Shown: in pieces, positions 1-7,063 of the stretch
How positions within the stretch are numbered: position 1 is the stretch's first letter
Layout: each line of letters starts with the position of its first letter
From: Desulfatitalea tepidiphila
GTDB lineage: Bacteria; Desulfobacterota; Desulfobacteria; Desulfobacterales; Desulfosarcinaceae
Assembly (NCBI RefSeq): GCF_001293685.1
Contig: NZ_BCAG01000003.1
Span: forward strand, 1,116,001 to 1,180,000
Reading direction: 5' to 3'
DNA: 64,000 nucleotides
The notes under the pieces: generated by a model
Database searches by the model: none
What the model was told of the DNA's origin: nothing
Seen by the model: only the letters and a program-made list of their open reading frames with translations
Translations under genes and position numbers: made by a program

Positions 1-37
1 CAAAGAGGGGGATTTGTTTTATCAGAGGTGACACACC

Positions 38-730
38 ATGTGCGGCCGTTTCGTAGGATTTCGGAACCTTGAGCAGCTCAAGCCATATTTCCCCATCGAT
101 GAAGCCATCGGCGGGGAGGCGGTGGCCAACTACAATGTGGCGCCCACCCAGGAGATCCTGGCTATCGTCAGGCACGACGGACGCAACATCCTGGACCGGT
201 ACCACTGGGGCCTGGTGCCCTTCTGGGCCAAGGACAAGTCCATCGGTTACAAGATGATCAACGCGCGGGTGGAAACCGTGGCCTCCAAGCCCAGCTTCCG
301 GGAGGCCTTTAAAAAACGGCGCTGCCTGATCGTGGCCGACGGCTTTTACGAGTGGGCGGGCAAGAAGGGCAGCCGGCAGCCGATGTACATCACCCTGCCG
401 GATGAAACGCCGTTTGCCTTTGCCGGGCTGTGGGAGATCTGGCACGACAGGGAAAAAGATGGGGAAGCCTATCGATCGTGCACGATCATCACCCGGCCGG
501 CCGCGGGGGGCATAGAGCGGCTGCATGACCGCATGCCGGTGATACTGTCTGCCCAGGCCTACGATCCCTGGCTCGATCCCGGCAACCAGGATGCGGCGCT
601 GCTGGGCCGGTTGCTGGAAGAAAAGGCGCTGACCGAATTGACGTTTCACCCCGTGACCCGGGAGGTGAACTCGGTCGGGCACAACGATCCTTCCAACCTT
701 GCGCCGGTGCAGATGGAGTTCGGGTTTTAG
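38..730 (+). CDS. SRAP-domain protein (YedK/HMCES family)
   Basis: Family proteins cross-link covalently to abasic sites in single-stranded DNA through Cys2 and shield them from cleavage. The 230-residue protein has the expected hallmarks: Cys2 directly after the initiator Met, the NYNVAPTQ motif (Asn31 to Gln38), Glu105 in GFYEW and His163 in LHDRMPV. These are the catalytic or DNA-contacting residues of the family. Length is normal for a bacterial SRAP protein. The start is supported by an AGAGGTGA ribosome site seven bases upstream. It lies just beyond the terminator of prophage 1 and points towards it, next to hicBA. It may be prophage cargo or a host gene; the window edge prevents a decision. 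Confidence 0.93.
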   Translation: MCGRFVGFRNLEQLKPYFPIDEAIGGEAVANYNVAPTQEILAIVRHDGRNILDRYHWGLVPFWAKDKSIGYKMINARVETVASKPSFREAFKKRRCLIVADGFYEWAGKKGSRQPMYITLPDETPFAFAGLWEIWHDREKDGEAYRSCTIITRPAAGGIERLHDRMPVILSAQAYDPWLDPGNQDAALLGRLLEEKALTELTFHPVTREVNSVGHNDPSNLAPVQMEFGF

Positions 731-796
731 CGCGATGGCCCGCCGTTCCAACCACTTTTTACTTGAACCGCTTGCAATTCAGGCATGATGATTCTA

Positions 797-811
797 AATG
801 ATTCAATCATT
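797..811. promoter_or_regulatory. 15-bp palindrome upstream of hicBA, candidate operator
   Basis: AATGAT-TCA-ATCATT is a perfect palindrome centred about 45 bases before the hicB start. HicB antitoxins autoregulate their operons by binding such palindromes, so this is the likely operator. The binding itself is inferred. Confidence 0.5.
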
Positions 812-847
812 CGCAGCCCATTTTCATGTGTTTCGGGAAGATAAACG

Positions 848-1054
848 ATGAGAGAGTTCAGCGTGATCATCGAAAAGGACGAGGATGGCTACTTTGTAGG
901 CACCGTTCCGGCGCTCCGGGGTTGCCACACCCAGGCAAGGTCGCTGGATGTCCTGATGAAGCGGATCAAGGAGGCGATCGAGCTTTGCCTGGAGCTGCAA
1001 GAACCGGTTTCAAACGAGTTCATCGGCGTTCAAAAGGTGGCGGTCAATTCGTGA
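848..1054 (+). CDS. hicB: HicB family antitoxin
   Basis: A 68-residue protein with the HicB partial RNase H-like fold signature: EFSVIIEKDEDGYFVGTVPA at residues 3-22, then GCHTQARS and a helix of the type LDVLMKRIKEAIELCLE. HicB binds and neutralises the HicA RNase and represses the operon. No C-terminal ribbon-helix-helix or HTH domain is evident, so this is the short form. The stop codon overlaps the hicA GTG start by four bases (GTGA), indicating translational coupling. The gene order is hicB then hicA. A palindrome lies upstream. Confidence 0.88.
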   Translation: MREFSVIIEKDEDGYFVGTVPALRGCHTQARSLDVLMKRIKEAIELCLELQEPVSNEFIGVQKVAVNS

Positions 1055-1275
1055 CCACAGTCCCATCGAGTACCGGCAGCCGGCTTGTCCGGGACTTGCG
1101 CAAATTCGGATTTGAAGTGGTGCGCGCCAAGGGCAGCCAGCATTTCCTTCAACACGCAGACGGCCGGTGCACGGTCGTTCCCATCCATAAAGGCGAGACC
1201 ATCGGGCGTGGACTTCTTGCGCAAATATTGCGCGATTGCGACCTGGATGGAGAAGAGCTCCAAAAGAAATTATAA
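1051..1275 (+). CDS. hicA: HicA family mRNA interferase toxin
   Basis: The GTG-start gene gives 74 residues with the dsRBD-like HicA fold: RLVRDLRKFGFEVVRAKGSQH (residues 11-31) and later VVPIHKGETIGRGLLAQILRD. His31 corresponds to the catalytic His of the family, where GSHH is usual and GSQH is seen here. HicA cleaves mRNA when free of HicB. The frame stays open upstream to about 826, but the four-base overlap with hicB and the family length support the start at 1051. The gene ends just before a hairpin whose T-tract serves the opposite strand. Confidence 0.87.
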   Translation: MTTVPSSTGSRLVRDLRKFGFEVVRAKGSQHFLQHADGRCTVVPIHKGETIGRGLLAQILRDCDLDGEELQKKL

Positions 1276-1277
1276 AA

Positions 1278-1299
1278 GGGCGGCAAGATCATGCCGCCC
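1278..1299 (-). terminator. Intrinsic terminator of the prophage 1 late operon
   Basis: GGGCGGCA and TGCCGCCC form an 8-bp GC-rich stem with a 6-base loop. On the minus strand the stem is followed by a T-rich run (CTTTTATAATTTCTTTT), as needed for termination of minus-strand transcripts. On the plus strand no T-run follows, so it probably does not terminate hicBA. Confidence 0.8.
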
Positions 1300-1331
1300 A
1301 GGAGTATTCCGCGTATTTCAAATCCCGCCGA

Positions 1332-1523
1332 TTAACCTGTCTCCACCTCATTCAAAGCCGCCCGCCGCTCCTCCTCCAGGATCTTCGATCGCACTTCCTC
1401 ATCGGCGATGGCCGCGTCCAGGTCGGCCACGGTGACCCTGCGGCCGGTGGCCAGGGCGAGCACGTCGGTGAGCAGTTTGAGGCCCGCGGCCCACAGGGCG
1501 GCCTCTTCCTTGGTCATTGCCAT
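1332..1523 (-). CDS. Small phage protein of unknown function
   Basis: A 63-residue, mostly helical protein (MAMTKEEAALWAAGLKLL...) with an acidic C-terminal helix. An AAAGGAGA ribosome site precedes the start. It is the last gene of the late operon, 33 bases upstream of the terminator region and 22 bases after the preceding membrane-protein gene. Nothing in the sequence identifies a family. Position among small membrane proteins suggests lysis or virion accessory roles, but that is inference only. Confidence 0.6.
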   Translation of the reverse strand: MAMTKEEAALWAAGLKLLTDVLALATGRRVTVADLDAAIADEEVRSKILEEERRAALNEVETG

Positions 1524-1545
1524 GGGGGTTCTCCTTTCGATGGGG

Positions 1546-2244
1546 TTAGTTTTGGGTCAGCAGCACGAAGCCCGCGTCGATGAGCTGGTTTTTGGCCTTG
1601 CGGAACGCTTCCCGTTCGAACGTGTCGACGCGGCTCAGGGCCAGGGTGGCGCCCCAAAGATCCAGCGCCCGGCCCACGTCGTCGAGCAGGGCGTTGAACC
1701 GGCGGCGCTGATCGATGGCAAGGGACGCCTGGCTGTCGATGAAGCCTTGCTGGGCCTGGTTGTACCAGGTGCGCGCATCCAGGTAGACGGCTTTGGCTAT
1801 AGCGTGGGGGTGGGAGGTTTCGCTCATGATCTGGGAGGTTGCGGTCTGGTTGGGGGCGCAACCGCAAAACGAGAGGGCCACGGCGCCGGCCACGAGCAGG
1901 GCGAGCACCAGGGGCAGGGCGATCGCTCCGGCCTGGCCGGTTTTTTTGGCTTTGGCCTTCTGGCGGTACTTGCTCACGATGGCCATGAGCACGCCGGCGG
2001 CGGCCAGGACGGATTCCACGGCGCCGAAGGCGGCCTGCTGGTCGTCGGGGCCGAACTCGATGCCCCGGCCCTGGAGGATGAAGGCGGTGAGCACCAGGGC
2101 GGTGCCGCCGATGCGGCCCCACAGCACGCTGCCGATCCATGGGTCAGTTTTTTGGGGGTCTGTTTTAGGGGGATCGGTTTTTGGGAGATCTGTTTTTACG
2201 GGATCTGGTTGGGCAAGATTGGATTTCAGCGGTGCGGTTTTCAT
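1546..2244 (-). CDS. Phage membrane protein, holin or spanin candidate
   Basis: The 232-residue protein begins with a repetitive linker in which KTD and P recur (KTDLPKTDPPKTDPQKTDP, residues 18-36). A hydrophobic segment follows around residues 45-60, another around 75-90, a basic stretch RQKAKAKKTGQ, then a strong hydrophobic helix (residues about 106-128) ending in a Cys-rich FCGCAP. The C-terminal 100 residues are soluble and helical. AAAGGAG lies upstream of the start. Late position and membrane segments fit a lysis protein, and the FCGC motif after a hydrophobic helix recalls a lipid-modified spanin, but the lipobox match is weak. No endolysin was recognised beside it. Confidence 0.6.
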   Translation of the reverse strand: MKTAPLKSNLAQPDPVKTDLPKTDPPKTDPQKTDPWIGSVLWGRIGGTALVLTAFILQGRGIEFGPDDQQAAFGAVESVLAAAGVLMAIVSKYRQKAKAKKTGQAGAIALPLVLALLVAGAVALSFCGCAPNQTATSQIMSETSHPHAIAKAVYLDARTWYNQAQQGFIDSQASLAIDQRRRFNALLDDVGRALDLWGATLALSRVDTFEREAFRKAKNQLIDAGFVLLTQN

Positions 2245-2328
2245 GGCTTGGGCTTCTCCTTTGACGGGCTGCGGGTTGAAGGGTTTGACCGGCCGTTAAC
2301 ACCTGGGGGCCCGGCCGGGTAAAGTTCG

Positions 2329-2544
2329 TTATTTTTCCTGGGGCGAACCTGCCCGGGCCCGCCGCAGGGCCCTGTCCTTGGCCGATGCGATCTTGCGCAG
2401 GACGGCCGGGTCCATGTCGAAGGCGATGTGGCACCGGGCGCACAGGCAGGTCTTGGCCTGGATGCGGACGCCGCAGTAGGGGCAGATGCCGGTGATAGAC
2501 TCGCCCCGGGGGCCTTTCATGGCGCTGTCCGGGACGGGTCTCAT
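2329..2544 (-). CDS. Small zinc-ribbon protein
   Basis: A 71-residue protein with two CxxC-type pairs: CPYCG at residues 21-25 and CLCARC at 33-38, spaced as in a zinc ribbon. The Arg/Lys-rich C-terminus follows. The ATG overlaps the stop of the upstream gene by four bases (ATGA), which fixes the start although the frame stays open far upstream. Function is unknown. DnaK suppressor-like or nucleic-acid-binding roles are possible for such small zinc proteins in phage genomes. Confidence 0.6.
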   Translation of the reverse strand: MRPVPDSAMKGPRGESITGICPYCGVRIQAKTCLCARCHIAFDMDPAVLRKIASAKDRALRRARAGSPQEK

Positions 2545-2882
2545 TGTTTCACCCCGGCATCGACGTTGAGCATCTTCAAGGCGAAGCGGATGCCGATCCA
2601 CAGGAGGGTGCCGAAGCCCCCGGCGATGGAGACGGCGATGAAGCACGCCACCGCCCCGCCGATCTTTTCTCCCCGGCGCCGGATTTTGATCCAGGCCTTG
2701 ATCGCGTCGCTGGCCTCCTCGATGCCCTTGTTCAGGTTGCCGTCGCCCATGTCGCGGAACCGGCCGACGAGGTGGCCCATCTCGGCCTGGGAGGATGCGG
2801 CCAGGCCGCACATGCAGCTTCCCTGCATGGTCTTTTCGATGATCCGCGCGATCTCTTTTTTGTCGTCATCGGACAAGGCCAT
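2541..2882 (-). CDS. Phage membrane protein, holin-like
   Basis: This 113-residue protein has an N-terminal helical soluble part with CMCG at residues 23-26, a basic region (KIRRRGEK, residues 67-74), then one long hydrophobic segment, about residues 76-97 (GGAVACFIAVSIAGGFGTLL), and a short tail. A single C-terminal membrane helix after an amphipathic helix fits a class III holin or an accessory lysis protein. It is translationally coupled to the zinc-ribbon gene downstream. No family was identified. Confidence 0.55.
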   Translation of the reverse strand: MALSDDDKKEIARIIEKTMQGSCMCGLAASSQAEMGHLVGRFRDMGDGNLNKGIEEASDAIKAWIKIRRRGEKIGGAVACFIAVSIAGGFGTLLWIGIRFALKMLNVDAGVKQ

Positions 2883-2916
2883 GGGCCTTTACTCCTCGCT
2901 TCTGCTTATAGATGGA

Positions 2917-3003
2917 TCATCCGCCATAGACGGCGATGGCAAGCGCCATGGCCAGGTCGACCAGCACCAGGATCAGCAGCGCCAGGCGCACCCGCGTGAT
3001 CAT
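2917..3003 (-). CDS. 28-residue single-helix membrane peptide
   Basis: A very short reading frame (MITRVRL...AVYGG) that is almost entirely one hydrophobic helix of about 20 residues with a basic N-terminus. It fills the gap between the DUF2793 gene (stop at 3014) and the membrane protein at 2541-2882. A weak GAGG-type ribosome site precedes it. Small membrane peptides of this sort occur in phage lysis cassettes. It is plausible but unproven. Confidence 0.4.
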   Translation of the reverse strand: MITRVRLALLILVLVDLAMALAIAVYGG

Positions 3004-3013
3004 GGCGGGCGCC

Positions 3014-3496
3014 TCAGCTCCAGGCGGCGACGGCCGCCCGCACCCAGGTATCGGCGGCCACGCAGAGGTAAAGATAGCCGGCGTCAAAGGCCATCTGGCC
3101 CGGGATGCCCGGATCGGCGGCCGACGCGGGCGGGTCCACCCATTGGGGCCGGCTGACCAGTTCCCAGGAGGATGGGCCGCGCACGGCCTCGGCGTTTTGA
3201 TCCTGCACCCAGGCCCGCCAGCCGAAAGAGGGCGTGTGGTACTCCCAGGCGCCCGCCACGCGCACGGCGATCTCTCCCGCGTGGGCGGACCAGTCGCCGG
3301 TGGCGCCTGCGGGGATGATGTAGCGGTCGCCGTTGGCGGGCGAGGCCGGCGGGGCGGCGGTCTCCATGCTGATCACCGACAGGTGGACGACGGCGCCGAG
3401 TTTCTTTAGATTGGCGTCCATGCCGGCCTTCCAGCCGGATTCGCGGAAGTCCCAGCCGTAAAAAAGGTTCAGGTTCGGGTCGTTTTGTGCGGCCAT
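3014..3496 (-). CDS. DUF2793-like phage tail protein
   Basis: The 160-residue protein resembles DUF2793 proteins found behind tail-tip genes of GTA-like and lambdoid phages: an N-terminal FYGWDFRESGW, then TAAPPASPANGDRYIIP and later WEYHTPSFGWRAWVQDQNA. Such proteins are thought to sit at the tail tip or in fibres. The start at 3496 has GGAGAG eight bases upstream and is five bases after the stop of the tail-tip gene. The frame remains open upstream but only as an overlap into the tail-tip gene. Confidence 0.7.
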   Translation of the reverse strand: MAAQNDPNLNLFYGWDFRESGWKAGMDANLKKLGAVVHLSVISMETAAPPASPANGDRYIIPAGATGDWSAHAGEIAVRVAGAWEYHTPSFGWRAWVQDQNAEAVRGPSSWELVSRPQWVDPPASAADPGIPGQMAFDAGYLYLCVAADTWVRAAVAAWS

Positions 3497-3501
3497 GGTT
3501 T

Positions 3502-5730
3502 TTACTCTCCGTAGTGGTCGCCGTAGAACATGCCGTAGCCCCGGCACTCGGCGATGGTGTGGTCGTGGGTCTGCCAGCTGTTCCAGCCCCCGCGCTGGGC
3601 GTCGAGCACGAAGCGAAGCGATTCGTTGGGACGGCCCAGGGCGCCGCTGTCGGCGATCTCCTGGGCGATGGTATAAAGCTGGGAGGTGCCGACGATCCCG
3701 GTATAGGTGCGAAGCAGGGCGCCGGTCTCGCCATAGATCCTTAAGCGGTAGGTGACCCCCGGCTCGGGGCCGATGTTGCCCTCGTCCTGCTCCACGATGT
3801 AGGCGGTCTGCTGGATGCGGTCGCGGTGGGCCCAGGTGAGGGACAGGGCCCCGGCGATGGCAACCGGATAGGGCTCGGCGTTGACCTGGACGTTTCCCGG
3901 CGGATAGGGGCGGATGGCCCGGGCGCCGTAGGTCATGGTGTCCGTGGGGGCGGCGGCGATGTCAAGCTCGCCCTTGCCGGTGATCGGGCACCCCCGGGTC
4001 GTGGCCACATCACCCGATTCGAGCACCCGGGCGTCGGTGCCGTGGCGGCCGTCGGCGAACCAGATCCGCGTGCCGGCCGCGTGATCGGCGGGCACGGTGT
4101 CGAGCACGCCCCGGGCGATGGCGCACACGCCGGAGACCGGGTTGACGGTGAGCATCTTGACGAGCTCGTCTCCGATATAGGCGTAAGAGTCTTCTGCCAC
4201 CAGGTCCACGTCGAGCATGTTCTCGAGCCGGATCTCGCCGTCCGTCTTGCCGATGGGATCGACCAGCAGGGCCGAGGGGGCAAAGGCGAAGGTGCCCCGG
4301 TCCATGTAGGTGGGGATGAGCGACCGGCCATAGGGCTGAAGGGTCCACAGGCGGTAGGAAAAGGCATCGTCCGTGGGCTTGACATAGAGCGTACCCACGA
4401 TGCCGGACGTCTCCTCGAACCCGTCCCAGAACGTGGTGCTCTCGCCATAGAGGCGCACCAAAGAATAATAGGGAATCTCGACCAGGCGGCGGTAGGGCGA
4501 CGGGGCGGGCAGGTTGACCGGATCGACCCAGCCGCTTTGGGGAACCTCCACGTAGCTGGCCTCCGGGGTGGCGTAGATGTCCTGCATGGCGGTGACGCGC
4601 ACCTTGCCGGAAGACAGCGTGCCCCAGTCGATGGTGACCACTCGCATGACTTCTTGCTGTATGCCGTACTTGGGCCAGGAAAAGACAAAGGGCGAGCCCT
4701 CGCGCAGGCCCTGCACGGCGCCCACGGGCAGGGCCACGAGGGTGGCCGACGACAGATCGCTCGACGCGCTTTTAAGCTCCCTTGCGGCGACCTTGGCGGC
4801 CAGGGCCGCGCGGGAAATGCCGTGGTAGTTGATCGCCTTGTGGATGGTCTGGCCCAACCTCTGGATCATGGCCGTGTGGTGCACGGTGATCGACTCTTCC
4901 CGGTCGCCGGTCGCCGTGTGCTTCTGGTATTTTAACACCACGGCGTTGATCATCTCGGCCTGGGTGAGGCGCTTGTAGCTCTCCACCGATACGATGTTGG
5001 ACGGATCGAGCACGGGCAGGTTTTCGATGTCGTAGTCGTCTCGAAGCAGGTGAAGCTCCCATTTGCCGGTGGTGCGCTCGACATACAGCACGGCATCGAT
5101 GTGGCGCTTGATCTCGTCGATGAAGTCCTCGATGGAGATCGCCCGGTCCCAGATCATCGACAGGCCGAAGCCCTCGGCATACAGGGTTTGGGCCGCGGCG
5201 GAAAACGACGCGTCGTCCACGTCGCTTTCTAAGTACCCCATGCCCCATACCGTGTTAACGATGCAGGCCCGGATCATGTGGGCCGGGTTGGCGTCGCCCG
5301 AGATATTGGCGTTGCCCGGGTTCCAGCCCGGGGCCAGGCGGGCGCAGTTTCTCACCCGAAACGACCAGGGCTTAAGATAATGGCTGTCGCCCAGGTAGCA
5401 GCGGCGCAGCACGAACTGGAGCACGCCCCGGAAGGCGGGCGTCACCGGTCCGAACCGGGAAGTCAGGTAGCTGTTCTGGCCCTGGTCCGCGTCGCCGAAC
5501 TCGATGTCGATGTCTCCGACCACGCCGCCCTCCTTGCTCGATCCGCCGTACAGCTCGGGCTGGTTGACGTGGATTTGGGAAGTAGAAGAAACGGCGCCGC
5601 TCCATACGATGTAGTCGTCGGTGCGCATGCCCAGCACCGCGTCCACCGGGCCGTGGCAGGCCACCATCTGGATGCCCAGGGAGTACTTGTAGCCGACGAC
5701 ATAGGTGACGCACTCGCTCTTGCTACCCAT
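3502..5730 (-). CDS. Phage tail tip protein (gpJ-like / GTA TIM-barrel-type tail protein)
   Basis: At 742 residues this is the largest tail gene. The N-terminal GSKSECVTYVVGYKYSLGIQ, the central baseplate-hub-like region and the C-terminal fibronectin-like segment (YRLRIYGETGALLRTYTG, near residue 670) match tail-tip proteins that follow BR0599-type and small assembly genes. These proteins form the distal end of the siphophage tail and contact the receptor. The eight-base overlap with the upstream 68-residue gene indicates coupling. The counterpart is missing from prophage 2. Receptor and host range cannot be told from sequence. Confidence 0.82.
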   Translation of the reverse strand: MGSKSECVTYVVGYKYSLGIQMVACHGPVDAVLGMRTDDYIVWSGAVSSTSQIHVNQPELYGGSSKEGGVVGDIDIEFGDADQGQNSYLTSRFGPVTPAFRGVLQFVLRRCYLGDSHYLKPWSFRVRNCARLAPGWNPGNANISGDANPAHMIRACIVNTVWGMGYLESDVDDASFSAAAQTLYAEGFGLSMIWDRAISIEDFIDEIKRHIDAVLYVERTTGKWELHLLRDDYDIENLPVLDPSNIVSVESYKRLTQAEMINAVVLKYQKHTATGDREESITVHHTAMIQRLGQTIHKAINYHGISRAALAAKVAARELKSASSDLSSATLVALPVGAVQGLREGSPFVFSWPKYGIQQEVMRVVTIDWGTLSSGKVRVTAMQDIYATPEASYVEVPQSGWVDPVNLPAPSPYRRLVEIPYYSLVRLYGESTTFWDGFEETSGIVGTLYVKPTDDAFSYRLWTLQPYGRSLIPTYMDRGTFAFAPSALLVDPIGKTDGEIRLENMLDVDLVAEDSYAYIGDELVKMLTVNPVSGVCAIARGVLDTVPADHAAGTRIWFADGRHGTDARVLESGDVATTRGCPITGKGELDIAAAPTDTMTYGARAIRPYPPGNVQVNAEPYPVAIAGALSLTWAHRDRIQQTAYIVEQDEGNIGPEPGVTYRLRIYGETGALLRTYTGIVGTSQLYTIAQEIADSGALGRPNESLRFVLDAQRGGWNSWQTHDHTIAECRGYGMFYGDHYGE

Positions 5731-5929
5731 GGCGCACCGCCTTCAATAACCGCCGGCACATGGCGTCGTCGATGCCTTCCAGCCGGGCGGCCTCGATGCC
5801 GTTTTTGACAAAATCGTTCCAATCGATGCCCCGGGCCGCGGCCCAGCGCCGCACCCCGCCGTGGCAGTAGCGCATGCGGCGGATGTCGCTCAGATAGATT
5901 CTGTCGGCCGAACGGTCGATCATGTGCAT
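5723..5929 (-). CDS. Small conserved tail-assembly-locus protein
   Basis: A 68-residue protein, MHMIDRSADRIYLSDIRR..., with the pattern RYCHGGVRRWAAARGIDWNDF (residues 20-40 region), which recurs in proteins encoded beside tail-tip genes of many Mu-like and lambdoid prophages. Role unknown; probably tail assembly. It overlaps the tail-tip gene by eight bases and the upstream membrane-protein gene by ten. The longer in-frame start at 5971 would lie deep in the upstream gene and is rejected. Confidence 0.65.
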   Translation of the reverse strand: MHMIDRSADRIYLSDIRRMRYCHGGVRRWAAARGIDWNDFVKNGIEAARLEGIDDAMCRRLLKAVRHG

Positions 5930-6288
5930 GTCTTTTCCTTCTTTTCTTCCACCCGCAGGTGGCCGTACCACACCACGTTGGGCGAATCGATCCAGCGGGT
6001 GCCGAACACCACGGGGATCTCCCGGCCGGCGGAGGCCGTGGGCACCTTGAACTCGTCGATGCCGTAGGGGTCCGGCGCCTCGGGGGTGGTGGGCTTGGGC
6101 TTGGGGATGAGCACGTAGCTCAAGATGGCGATCACAAGGAAGATGATGATCTCGGCGGCCAGGCCCAGGACCCCGGCCAGGTGGATATCGGGATTGCCGG
6201 CGGCCATGATGCCGGAAAAGGCCCAGCCGATGGCCACGATGGCCACCAGGAACACGATGCGAAGCATTTTTGGATCAAAATTGCGCAT
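5920..6288 (-). CDS. Tail assembly membrane-associated protein
   Basis: About 122 residues with two hydrophobic segments, residues 8-28 (MLRIVFLVAIVAIGWAFSGI) and about 38-60, followed by PKPKPTTPEAPDPYGID and EFKVPTASAGREIPVVFGT. The last motif is typical of the gene just before the gpJ-like tail-tip gene (TipJ-associated protein). It probably acts in assembly of the tail tip. The start is uncertain: ATG at 6300, 6288 or 6267 are all possible and none has a strong ribosome site. It overlaps the BR0599 gene. Confidence 0.65.
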   Translation of the reverse strand: MRNFDPKMLRIVFLVAIVAIGWAFSGIMAAGNPDIHLAGVLGLAAEIIIFLVIAILSYVLIPKPKPTTPEAPDPYGIDEFKVPTASAGREIPVVFGTRWIDSPNVVWYGHLRVEEKKEKTCT

Positions 6289-7063
6289 GGGGCGAAGCAT
6301 TGGGGCCGGAGATGAACGCCTGGCCGCCGGAAAAGGGTGTCCTTCCCGGTGTCATGGGAAAGCCGCCGTAGTTTAAGATGTTGTCGAACTTGGCATGGCA
6401 CGTTGCCATCCAATGATCGCAGCCCGGATAGAGGTACGCCTGGCCGTAGCCGGTGACGCGCCGGTCGGTGACGAGCGTCTCTGCCGCGTGGGTGGCGATC
6501 ATTATATATTGGCCCTGGTAGACGAGATAGCCGTTGTCGAAGTAGCCGTCGGCAAAGCCGGCCGCGGCCGGGACGGTGAGCGTGTGGCCGTCGTAGGCGG
6601 TGATGGCGGCGGTGACGCGCCAAGCCTCGGCGGACAGATTGCACCCCGGCTGATATAGGCCGTGGCGGCAGATGATCTGGTACATGGCCCGCAGGCCGGG
6701 CCGGCCAAGAGAAGTGAAGATCGACTCGCAGGCGATGGCGGCCGTGCTGTCCTTCAGCCCCACGCCCACGATGCGGCCCTTCCAGATCAGGTTGACTTCC
6801 GTTACCGGATAATCTGCTTCGAAGATCGACGCCGATACGATGGACTCGGGCCGCGTGCCCATAAACAACGCCACCAGGTCGTTGTCGCGCGGGGCGGTGA
6901 TCTCGAGATCCGCCTTGTGGATCGATCCCATGGAGCGCAGATTGCCCCGCGACAGGCCCGGCACGGCGATGTAGGTGTTGGGGCCGTGGACGATGTTGCG
7001 GTCCGCCGACGTGTAGCGCCAGTTCTCGGATGCGGACTGAAAATGGTAGAGTTCAACTTTCAT
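6275..7063 (-). CDS. BR0599/DUF2163-type minor tail protein
   Basis: A 262-residue protein with the C-terminal BR0599 signature CDHWMATCHAKFDN followed by NYGGFPMTPG (about residues 213-240) and an N-terminal DUF2163-like part (VELYHFQSASENWRYTSADR). This family sits between the tape measure and tail tip in GTA-like and Mu-like phages and probably forms a tail-tip or hub component. The start overlaps the stop of the upstream gene by about ten bases. Family membership is clear from motif and context; the molecular role is inferred from position. Confidence 0.82.
   Translation of the reverse strand: MKVELYHFQSASENWRYTSADRNIVHGPNTYIAVPGLSRGNLRSMGSIHKADLEITAPRDNDLVALFMGTRPESIVSASIFEADYPVTEVNLIWKGRIVGVGLKDSTAAIACESIFTSLGRPGLRAMYQIICRHGLYQPGCNLSAEAWRVTAAITAYDGHTLTVPAAAGFADGYFDNGYLVYQGQYIMIATHAAETLVTDRRVTGYGQAYLYPGCDHWMATCHAKFDNILNYGGFPMTPGRTPFSGGQAFISGPNASPHAQF

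Noticed and set aside
1-1330. Third copy of the selC att on the left side of prophage 1
   Set aside because: No stretch matching the 29-bp core, nor its AAGTGCATGGGA part, was found there.
1408-2322. 304-residue plus-strand open frame
   Set aside because: Antisense shadow of the membrane-protein gene at 1546-2244; Gly/Arg/Ala-rich composition typical of reverse reading of GC-rich genes, no ribosome site.
3826-4935. 369-residue plus-strand open frame
   Set aside because: Lies wholly opposite the tail-tip gene; GC-rich shadow with no motif.
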